DNA of 64,000 bases. Source: Sisyra terminalis. Its lineage: Eukaryota; Arthropoda; Insecta; Neuroptera; Sisyridae. A model generated the notes under the pieces. It did not search any database. It was not told where the DNA came from and worked only from the letters and a program-made list of their open reading frames with translations. Location: the NCBI GenBank assembly GCA_958496175.1, contig OY292278.1:20522001-20586000 (forward strand), read 5' to 3'. The stretch's first letter is position 1. The number at the start of each line of letters is the position of its first letter. The position numbers were made by a program, and so were the translations under genes. Shown here piece by piece: positions 24,279 to 35,100 of this stretch.

Positions 24279-27200
24279 TCAAACTCCTGTTGTATTATAA
24301 CCATTGATATTTATATTGAAAATATTAAAAATAAAATTCGTTCCATTTCTGCTGGGAAACTTATGCATCATAAGTTTTTCCAAACCCGATGAATTATTTG
24401 TTTCATTTTGCGAAACCGTCACTTCACTCATGGTTCCATTTTCCAATTTGGTTACATTCAAAGTATTTTCATTTTTAGTTACAGCACTTGTAGACTTAAC
24501 ATTTACATTGGTTTCATTCGATGTTTTGGTTTTATTATTCGACAAATAAATGTCGAAAACGTTCATCAAATATTTCAGATTTTCCTGAATTAGTTTTATG
24601 ATTGATTTTGGATTTGGAATTTGTACCGTATTGGTAATATTTATTGCTGATATTGATTGATTTGTGCCGATTGAATTAGTAAAATTTCGGACAGTTATTT
24701 CAGTAGGTGATGCCAAAGTTGAAGTGGTTGAGATCGTTTTATTAACAACAATTGTTGAATTATTTTCACTTGAATTGGTGGCTGTTAGAAAAATTGGTTT
24801 TAGTAAAACTGTTTCCACAGAATTTGATAAATTCTTTTCATTTGAATGAGTTGAAATCGAAGGAACTAACGTTGAGATATTTTCGAAATTTGTCTTACTA
24901 GAATTATTAAAAAGTCCTTTAGTTGTTGAAGTAGGTATTTTAGAAGTTGGAACTATATCCGTTGTTTCACTCGGTGGAGTTACAATGATCAAAGTTGATT
25001 CCATTTCAGTTGTAGCATTTGGATTAGAATTTGAAGATCCTGGAGTTACAATGATTAAGGTGGACTCGGTTGAAATAGTTGCATTAGAAATAGGTAGTGA
25101 TCCAATTGGTATTTTAGTAGAAGTAACAGATGAGTTATTAACAGATACGCTTCTATTCAGAGAACTAGAGGTGGAATTGTTAACAAGAATTGATGGTAAT
25201 AAAATATTAACAGTTGTATTTTTTTCCATTGTCACATTAACATTTGGTACGGTAGTACTTGAAGTTGATGAATTATAAATTGTCTCATTTTTATTATTAC
25301 CAATGGATGAACTCATATTTATATGAGAACCATTGACTAACAAAATTAATGGTATTGATGGAGATAAAGTTGAATTCCTGCTAAATTCTGGATCACCAGC
25401 AGTTTTTTGTGGTACTTCAGTAGTAGATACTAAGGAGTTCCCAATTGTCTCGTTTCCAATTATAGACCTATTGAAAATGGTTTTACTGGCGTTATTTAGA
25501 AAATCAATAACTGGTATGACAATATTTATAATTGAATTCAAGTTATTTGTTGCGTTGGTAGAATCATTTTTTAAAAACTTTGGAACAGCGATAGTGGTTG
25601 TTGAACTATTGATTGTAACATTAGAATTACTTGCATTGGATGAATTAGAAACATAAGTTGGTGGCATCGTGTTACTAATGGTTAAATTAGTATCAATGGT
25701 TCTATTAAGTTTATCAGAAACATTATGTAATCCCACTGGAACCACAACAACATTAAAAGTTGTCCCATTTGCTATACTTTGATCATTGGAACGATTGGAA
25801 CTTATTTGTGAGTTGGTGCTCAAAAAAATTGGTGCTAAACTATTTGCATCTATATTCGTACTATTTCCAGCAGCACCAGAACTTATTTTCGACTCTTCAC
25901 CTGCTAAATTTGTAGTGTTTTTTGAAAATAAGTTAAAAACGTTCGATAAGTAACTTAAACTAGTTTCGATCAGTTTTAATGCTCCATAAACCGAATTCAC
26001 ATTGGTATTGACTGGATTTTGGGAAGAATTGCTTGTAGGTACTGATGAATTGGTAATAGTTGTGTTCAGTTGATTACTTTTATTTTGGGATGACAAAAAA
26101 TTGAAAATGTCCGTCAAAACGGTCATGCGATTGAAGATATCAATTAAATTATTGTTAGGATTTGTTGTAGTTGGTGATATGGTTGATGGTGTTTCCTGGA
26201 AATGTTTAGGTGGTGCGCTTGTTACTACTATAAATGTAGAGTTAGATCTTTCGGCATTAGTCTCAATGAATGGATTTGGGGTCGTAGTTGAGAAATTCGA
26301 TTTCAAAGTTATAGAATTTGGTATTGGTAGTCCAAAAATGATTGAATTTCCTTCAACGGTTGTACTGGTATTGCTTAGCGAACTATTAGTCGCGATTTGA
26401 GGCGTTTTTGTTGTGGGGATTAAAGTTGAGTTGGCAATAAATATTCGAGTTGTAGAATCATTTTTTGGTTTCATTGTTGTTGAAGCAATAGTTGTCGGTT
26501 TAGTAGTTGGTTTGGTTGTTGGTTTGGTGGTTGGTTTGGTAGTTGGTTTGATTGTTGGTTTGGTAGTTGGTTTGATTGTTGGTTTGGTTGTTGGTTTCAT
26601 GGTTGGTTTGATTGTTGGTTTGGTAGTTGGTTTGATGGTTGGTTTGGTAGTTGGTTTGATTGTTGGTTTGGTAGTTGGTTTGATGGTTGGTTTGATAGTT
26701 GGTTTGATTGTTGGTTTGGTAGTTGGTTTGATTGTTGGTTTGATTGTTGGTTTGGTTGTTGGTTTGATGGTTGGTTTGATTGTTGGTTTGGTAGTTGGTT
26801 TGATGGTTGGTTTGGTAGTTGGTTTGATTGTTGGTTTGGTGGTTGGTTTGACAGTCGGTTTATTTGCTGGTTTGACAGTCGGTTTACTTGCTGGTTTGAT
26901 TGTTCGTTTAGTAGTTGGTTTAATGGTTGGTTTTCGAATTGGAGGCACCGTTTTTGGAGGAAAAACATGAATCAAATACGGCCTTTTCACCACATTGGTT
27001 GGTCGTTTTGTTGTAGCTTTGATAGGCTGTTGTTTTGGTGCATTACGTTTTGTAGTTTGACAAAAAACCTGAATAATCACATTTATCAGCATTAATCTTT
27101 GGTTTTTTTACATGTTTAAGGACGGGCGTATTTATATTGTTACCAAGAACAGTGGACGACCGTTATCAAGATATGCTAAATATTAGGGCACTTAAACACT

Positions 27201-28535
27201 AGAAAGGCAAAATCACGAAATTCATTATTTCTTCATTGGGCGTCAAAAACCTTTTTTCCAATCCTGATAACCACAGATCAATAAAATAATTTATCATGAT
27301 TTTAAATTATAAATATTTATTTAAAGTTAACTGGAGAGTTAAATTATAAGATAAAATTGATTTTAATGAATAATATCAAAATACGGAAGGACCAAAAGAA
27401 AAACGGAGAAGTATTAGAATCCTAGTTAGGGTGACCAAATTCCCCAATTTTCCGGGATTGCCTCGATTTTAGGTATCCTCTTCTGGCGATCTGGGACATT
27501 CCGGAAAAATGTCTTCGGGATGGTCTATTGTCCTGGTTTAACATATTTTAATTTCATGTTCAAATTAAGACGAATTATGATTTGAACTGCCAAGAATTTC
27601 ATGACTCTCAAATGACTTCTCTTCAAATCAGAAGTAAAACCCACTGGTGGCCAAGTGGTCAAGATGATCGCTCCAAAATTGGTATGTGAAATTCGAATTT
27701 TTAGCGAGCAAATTTTCGATATTTCTTGATTTACGGATCTTTATTAACCCTAGAGTCGCTAAAGACCTTAGTAGTTATAAAGCGACGGTAAATAACAATT
27801 GTAAAAATAGTAGAAATATTGAAGCAAGTTGGGTCAACCAAAAAATATAAAAATGTGACATTATTTATAACTGACAATTTATAATTTATAAAGTTTTGCA
27901 CAAACCATTAGAACACGATAATTTTAACCATTTATGTGCTTATTACATATAAATAAATGTGCGTATTATATTTCTGTGATTTAGATTTATTTGTATTGTT
28001 ATGTGAAAATAAATGAGAATGATACTGATGTCTTCTTAAGTGTTCTGATTTGGTATTTTCGAAATTTAGTATGGTCACCCTAATCCTAGTGGAATAGGCT
28101 ACTTCAGCTTGAAGGAAAAGTGCAACCACGCGGGGAATCTAAAGCTAATGTTAAGTGTAAAAAGATTTGACTATAAAACAAAGGTTAACGAATTAAATAA
28201 TATTGGCTCAATAAAGATTTAGTTTTCAGAATACTAGAATATATAGTTTAGCCGTTTTAATCAAAACTTGGTACAGTAAATTTAAGAACATGTTAACAAT
28301 CACCGATGAATGAGAAAATAAGCTTTTTTAAACTGTTTTCAAAATTTCATTTACGTAGCTATTTATTATTCAAATGGTATGTTTAACACACATTTTTTTT
28401 TATTCGCGTGAAGGTGTAAGGCGGGAAATTGTTATGTTGGGGTTTGTATAAAAACAAAGTACTTACAAATGACAAATTAACCAAAACTAAAAACAATAAT
28501 AATAAATTTATCGTTTTGTTGATATTGCTTTTCAT
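24279..28535 (-). CDS. Secreted mucin-like, heavily glycosylated Thr/Ser/Asn-rich protein, two exons
   Basis: I infer two coding exons: 28535-28467, ending at donor GTAAGT, and 27068-24279, after acceptor TTATTCAG. They join in phase 0 to give 952 aa. Exon 1 supplies Met-Lys-Ser, then a hydrophobic core ([13 protein letters not shown]); with VFCQ from exon 2 this makes a textbook signal peptide, with cleavage likely after the Cys or Gln near residues 26-27. Reading from the Met inside the acceptor region (27092) would give only a weak leader. Residues about 69-214 are some 36 [12 protein letters not shown] tetrapeptides. The remainder is Thr/Ser/Asn-rich with very many N-x-S/T sequons and few Cys. 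Three related amphipathic segments (about 328-348, 386-408, 843-867; pattern [19 protein letters not shown]) interrupt it. No transmembrane anchor or chitin-binding domain seen. Likely an extracellular mucin, matrix or secretion component; the family was not recognised. The gene is divergent to slowmo. Confidence 0.8.
26497..26933 (-). repeat. 12-bp coding minisatellite (KPTT/KPTI)
   Basis: About 36 tandem copies of a 12-nt unit, read on the plus strand as GTTGGTTTGRTW. They encode KPT followed by T, I, V, M, or similar. Copies in the centre are nearly identical while those toward the N-terminus are more varied ([12 protein letters not shown]), the usual pattern of unequal exchange. The antisense frame reads as a hydrophobic GLVV repeat and is not a gene. 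Confidence 0.95.
27427..28082. mobile_element. Non-autonomous hAT element in mucin intron, with 8-bp TSD
   Basis: Termini TAGGGTGACCAAAT and (complement) TAGGGTGACCATAC are inverted repeats. The element is bounded by perfect 8-bp duplications ATCCTAGT at 27419-27426 and 28083-28090. Its 656 bp hold no transposase but contain a SINE copy at 27641-27800. It sits inside the mucin intron (27069-28466) and splits an older repeat whose halves flank it. Confidence 0.85.
27641..27800 (+). repeat. tRNA-derived SINE nested in the hAT element
   Basis: Head GGTGGCCAAGTGGTCAAG (box A-like), eroded box B (AAATTCGAATTTT), body ATTAACCCTAGAGTCGCTAA and tail GCGACGGTAAATAACAA. Antisense to the mucin pre-mRNA. 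Confidence 0.75.
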
Positions 28536-29170
28536 TTTAATTTATTTATTTAATTTGGTATCACGTATAAATTAACAAAAAACAAAAATATTTTACTCAA
28601 TACGATTTCCTTCTTCATGGAAGCAAACATTATCACGTAATACAAGGATTTTAAATTGTTTTATTGTCCTGAAAAATGATAACGAAATATTTTATATTTT
28701 ATAGGAACAACCAATGATGAAATTATAAAATTAATTCAAGCTTATCAATTTAAATATTTTTTTTAGTATATCTGCAATATTGAAACTTGGATGTATAAGT
28801 ATTTGCCTATGCAAAAACATGTCACTAGAGCGTGTCGCTGATTGCGTCATTTTTAGTTCACAGGATTGCAAGATGACGGAATAGTAAGGTTTGCATAAAT
28901 GATTTTTACGTAAATTGTGTATGAATGAACCGAAATCATTGACTAGGGTGCCATTGTAGGTTGGCTTTGATGGAGAGCTCATGCTTTGCATTAGTCACAT
29001 TTTAAGTGAGAAACGATTTTGACAAGTAATTATTTGTGTAACTAATAAAATATTTTTTAAATAATTCATTCCGCCCATTTACATCATTCATATTTTCTTC
29101 TGCGTTTAATAAATTGTTAGAAATTCAGTGGTATTTAAAAGTTAAAGTTAAAAAATATATAAAACAGACA
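28536..29170. promoter_or_regulatory. Divergent intergenic/promoter interval
   Basis: The 635 bp separate the mucin start codon (minus) from the slowmo start codon (plus), so both promoters must lie here or extend into untranslated first exons. A GC-richer stretch at about 28800-28985 is the likeliest regulatory core. No clear TATA box was found for slowmo. The minus-strand frame 28731-28991 has no recognisable domain. Confidence 0.45.
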
Positions 29171-32100
29171 ATGAAAATTTGGACATCGGAACACATTTTT
29201 AAGTAAGTGGCATTTGAAGATTTTCCTCGACAAATTTTCAATCTGGGTTTTTGTTTTAGTCATCCGTGGGAAACAGTGGCTCAAGCCGCCTGGAGAAAAT
29301 ACCCGAACCCAATGAACCCAGCTGTCATTGGAACCGATGTTGTTGAACGAAAAGTTATCGATGGGGTGCTTCATACACACCGATTAGTTAGTTCTAAATG
29401 GGGTTTACCTAAATGGGCGTCTTCTGTAAGTAATCCAGAAAAAAACATTTCCCAATAGTCAAAGATTACGAGGTTCCGCATTGTTTGTTGCACCGGAGTG
29501 TTCTATTTAGATAGATTCTAGAACATTCCGCAGTCCAACAAATCGATTTTATTCCCATTCAACGTAATTATCAAACCATAACACATTCAATTTCATAAAA
29601 GACTTTCTTAAAAATTGGAGAAAGTTTCATAATTCACAATTAGGTAATCAAATGTCGAAAATTCTTTCTACAAATTTGATGCGATGCCAACACTGCCGAA
29701 ATTGTCTCTATAAATATCCCAAATCCTTAATGCACCTTCTTCACTGAAGGATACTCACGTGAATTTTTTAAATGACAAAGGGTGTCATTTTCCACGAGGA
29801 AATCACCCAAAACTTATGCAATAATCGTTCCGATCCAATTCTAATTTTAGGGCGGGAAAACGTGCCGATATTTTAAGCCCAACCGATTGAAGAAATAGAA
29901 AATTGGAAAGTTTTAAGACCTTTCAAAAGGCTTTAGATTAATGTCAAGGTTACAATTACGAGCAAGAATGCACTGAGATTTTTAACAATAACGCTAAGTT
30001 GGTCTCGAAAAAATGAACTTTGGATTTTGAAATGACGTCAAATGTTTGTTTTACGTAATCCATTACTACGAAATTCTATTGTAGGCCCAGTGGGAATGTT
30101 CTATGCACTATTCTGCTGTCTTTTTATCTTAAATGTGATAATTTATTTAATGGCTTTTGGACTAAAATTGTGTACCGAATACAATATTTTTTCTATCATA
30201 ACAAAAAGAAATCTAAATTACAAAATGTAAAAATTGTTTTCAATATACGTTTCATGAAAATATGTTCATATGATTTATTCAAACAATAACACGTTTACTT
30301 GAAATTCTTGAAATGTGTAATAAATTTATCATTGAGGTTTCGACATATTAGGTATATATGAGTAGTTATATACTTAAGCAAAAAGCATTGAACAATTTTA
30401 ATTTTTAATGGCAAATATTTTCAAATTCAATCTAAGCATCTTATCCTGGGAGTTTAATTTTTTTAATGATTCGAAACATCCCAGACCTTGACTTACGTAA
30501 ATTTATATACCCAATTCTCATTATTCATTCAACCATTACGATTTCACCAAAAACATTTTCTGTATCAGAATGCCAAAACTTACAAATTCATGACGTAGTC
30601 ACTGTTAAATAGTTATTAGATCTCAAGAAGAGCCAAGTTCCTAACTCTATTAATCTAACATCTTAATAAAAAAGTATGGCTTTACTATTTCGTAGAACAG
30701 GATTTCCCAAACCATGGATCGCGACCTAATGGGTGATTCGCCACTGTATAAGACATAAATAAAAAATAGGAAATGATAAACTTGATATTTCCAATTGCTT
30801 TACCAATATTTATGCCCTCTTTTCTCTACGAGAAACAAGAGATGGATTCCAAAATTGGAAATTTTTGTAAGATGGGTCGGGGCCTAGTCAATTTTGGGAA
30901 CCATTGTCGTAGAACTATTGAATAACACAACTTTTAAAACTATTGAGTTCTTTTATGGGAGTTGAAGAGTAAAAGTTACAGATTTATTTTCTTTTTGGTG
31001 TTTATGTGCAAATATCCTAGTCTGCATATTGAAATTTAACCTTTCTAGATAATCTTGAAGTATTCTATTTTGATGTCAGACCTAAACTCCACTTTACAAG
31101 GTTTAAAGATAAAAGTTACAGATTTCTTAATTTTTGTTGTTTGTTCGCAAATCCTAGTCTATATTCCAAATTTTAGTCTTCTAGAAACTCGGGAAGTACT
31201 GTAGAGGTTTTGATGAGTTGGCGGCAAAATCGACGTTCTTCAAGTATTAATAAAATCTTAAGAATATAAAGTATAATAGATTGTCAAATGATACTTAGGA
31301 TGTTAGATAATCCCGGTAACTTCATCCTTTTATGAGCTCTCTAGTATATTTAGTCCAAATTCTTGATATCCTCAAAAGTTAAATCACCATATTTTAGATT
31401 CGAAAATGGTTTTGAAAATTAAGTAAAATAATTCAGATAAAGAATTTTATTTAGAGGCTTGTTATATGTTAATTAACATGTTCCCCATTTAATACTTGCA
31501 TTTGAAGAATTTTTATAAGCTGTTGATTTGTAGAACTTTAAAAACTTAGAAATAAGTTAAAATAAACTAACTTTTAGTTGTGAGTTCTATGTAGGGGGAT
31601 AATTGTACCTTTTGCTCCTTCTGTATCGTCCTTGTAGGAAAAAGTTCTTTGGGAAATCGATTTTAGGGAAATAACGAATTTATTCATAACTTTCCTATTC
31701 ATTAAACTTTTCCATTTAATTTTATCCGAAGGTATTTTTCCTCCAAAAATAATAAAATTGTTAGTGCTATTAGCAGTTAATTATTATTTCATTTGAAAAT
31801 ATTTGTCCATTCCAGTGTTAATTAGCTTACTTAATGATAATTAGAAATAATAAATTGATTATTTTGATCTCATAAAGTATGATTCGAGACACTGATAAGT
31901 GATACCTGATAACATGGCTTCTTAATAATTGTCTAAATATTTAACAAGTAAAAAAATTAAATGGTTCAGTGAAAATTGAAATATTTTCTGTTACCTTACA
32001 AAAAAATGATATAATCTACTTTATTTTTGAGCCGCAAAGTGACCAAAGTACAAAAAAATATTTTTTTAATTAAACTTTATTGCATTGATTATTCTTATCT

Positions 32101-35100
32101 TTTTGAACATTTTACGTATTAGACTAGATTCTTTGATCATTATACTTTTAATTCGATTTGCAAACTATGTCGACACAATATTTTAAATATAACTTTAAGT
32201 CATTTCTTAGTGTTACATACACAAAGCTGAAAACAAATTATGAGAATTTAAAGAAAATATTTTATCAAAACGTTAGAAAGGATAACTTAAATTCAAAGAT
32301 TCTTACTGTTGAATTGCTTACACAGTTAATCATTATATTCACGGATACTTTTTATTAGTGTAAGTATAAATGAATGAGCACGTTAACGAAAGCATTAACG
32401 ATGTTCATGCTTTAACGGTATGAAGGAAAAAAAGTTTTAAGACATAGTCGGAAGTCATAGACCTTTAGCATTTCCAGAAAATGGCATACCTAAGTACTTT
32501 ACACTACACTTATTAAAAACGTGAACTTTGAAGTTATCGCTCTACATTAAATAAAATCTGATCAAAAATTTGCAATGTAAGCGTTATACAGTAAATATTC
32601 TACTTTCGTTTGCGTTTGCTGTTGAAATATTTGAACATTATGAAATTACAATTATTTTACAATAGTTCAAAAAAAATTTTTTAATTGATTACACCGGCAC
32701 ACACAAAAAAAAAGTGCTCTGTACTTTTGACCGGACCTACATAAATCTACGTATTTTGACCCCCTGAACACGAATCCGGGGTCGGTTTGACCCGTACACC
32801 CTCAAAAATTCGAGAAAACTTTAAAAAACCGAAAAGTCCCTGAACCGTCTGTCCGCCTTCAACCCAGGGACAGACGGTAGGCTCGCAAAGCAGGCAATTT
32901 TCTTACAATAAAAACGGCTTATGGTCTACATAAACTTCGATTTTGTATTCAGCGGATCGAAAAACATGAAAATCATGCTCGGTTTAGTTCAAAAAAATTT
33001 TTATGTCCCCAAAACTGCCGATTTTAACCATTTTTTTCGGTTTTTTAAAGTTTTCTCGAATTTTTGAGGGTGTACGGGTCAAACCGACCCCGGATTCGTG
33101 TTCAGGGGGTCAAAATACGTAGATTTATGTAGGTCCGGTCAAAAGTACAGAGCACTTTTTTTTTTGTGTGCCGGTGTTATCGGTGTCAGGTGTCGCACTA
33201 GTCATACGTGCATTATTACTACGGGAATCATCAAACTAATTTCATTGTTTATTTAACTTTCCGGTAATTGATATATTTATGTACATAATGGTACCTGAAA
33301 CCGGATTTACATTTGTACGTTCTTGTTTGATTCAGAGTTGTCAATTAGTAGCGTCACCCGTTTTACGTACATACGCAGTGTAAAATACCGAAACTCATTT
33401 AGTAACCCTTTTAGTAATACTACTTGTTTGACTAGTTGACCTGACCCTGGCTATCGCCCATTCATATTCAGAAAAAACGGACAACTATCTTGTTTACAGT
33501 ATAGACTCTGCATTAATCGAAACTCGAATACTAATAATGCAATAATGATTGCCTGCAAATGAATAGTGGATTATTTATAATTGAATTTTTAACGATCTAA
33601 TCGATTTTTGGGAAAAAATAGAATTGGTTTTGTTACTCTAGATGGGAAGTTTATTTTTTCATTAGTTGGGATTTCCAAGATGAGGTAAGCTGTGCCTCAA
33701 CACTGCAGTCTTCGGGGTTTCATGGGTTCCTATTTCTCCTCGTTGAAACCAAATAGCAGGGAGAACCACATCAACCGACGTACTAGGTATTTTTCAAACC
33801 GGTTCTAAGGTTTGTTATCCCTATTTCCTTATGTTTCCCATCACTTAAGGCGTTGCATTCCCATAGAATGGGAGAAGTGTTTTCAGCCTATACTTGATAG
33901 AATCTTGGATCTAACAAAATGTTGGATCACTTACATGTTCTCCAACGTATTATGTTTATCATAGATACTTTTATATAGGTAGTCCCTAATTAGTTAATAT
34001 TAAAATCAAGACAAAAAACCCTTTGCGGTTTTTTACAGGTTTTTTTTTATTAACCCTAGAGTTGCTAAAGACTTTATAGTTATAAAGCGACGGTAAATAA
34101 CACATAAAAACATTGATCAAAGAATTAATAGATGACAGTAGGTTTTCACCGAATAGTTTTTAATTTAGTTGATCTCAAGTAAAATATTTTATGGTTTCAG
34201 AGCATAAATTTCTTTTTAATTAGTTATTTACCGTTACTTTATCACAGTTAAGATGTTTAGAGGGTTCTAGACTTAATAAAAATCTGTAATCTGAGAAATA
34301 TTGAAAATTTGCCCCTTGCAAGAAGCGAACCCAAAACTTATTGGTTTCGGAGGGTCCCCTTGACCACTCGTCCACCAGTAGGCAAGCATCGATTGCTTAT
34401 TCAATCAGTTTATCTTTATTCTACTTATATAATCATTGAAAAATAAAAAAAATCTTATTTTAATTTGATTAATTTTTTTCGCTGTCAAGGAATTGGCGGT
34501 GGAATAAGTTTACTTCCCATCCAAAATCCTGCCGCCTTAATTCAGTTAACTCAACCTCAACTTATTTAGTTTAATTTAGGGATTTAGTTTAACCAGTTTA
34601 ACCTTAATTAACAACTAATTAAGGGAAAAAATCACAGAATTTTTCGTCCGTAAATTTTATCCCCTACAGCCGATATTGGCTACTGTTTTGGAGTTAAGAA
34701 CAATTTTTTTCTTGATGTGATAATTTTTTTTTAATTAATCAAATATCAGTAGATTGGTACATAGATACATTGTGGTAAAAAATAATGTAAATAATATTTA
34801 AATATTCATCCCACAATTAAGCTACTCAAAGACTACAAGTTTAATTCTACTGGACTGCATGCGATTTGTGAGCAGCAATTTGCTAATATTTACCCTATTT
34901 GTGCTCCGTGCATGATGGAAACGACATCTGATGGCTGTACTAAATTATGCTCGACGGAGATTGTGAGACGTATTTATTTATAAGAGCGTAATAAGCCTAA
35001 CCTAACGAAATTTCGACCACTATTAGCGCTGAGATCGACTTAGTTGTCCTCACCATGACTGCTTCCGGTGAATACGTACCATTTATACTTTCGACTACTT

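Noticed and set aside
26597..26968. Minus-strand frame of Gln/Asn/Pro/Ser repeats
   Set aside because: Another frame of the same 12-bp minisatellite; the frame used by the 952-aa protein is the one open over 2.8 kb.
26413..26970. Plus-strand frame encoding a long Val-Gly-Leu hydrophobic repeat
   Set aside because: It is the exact antisense of the KPTT/KPTI minisatellite of the mucin gene; it has no independent signals.
29207..29458. Apparent short protein starting MAFEDFPRQ
   Set aside because: It reads through the 57-bp intron 1 of slowmo; splicing from 29202 to 29260 restores the family's MKIW...NHPWET start.
34900..34975. Loose inverted repeat CTCCGT...ACGGAG
   Set aside because: Arms match only at the outer six bases with irregular pairing inside; not convincing.
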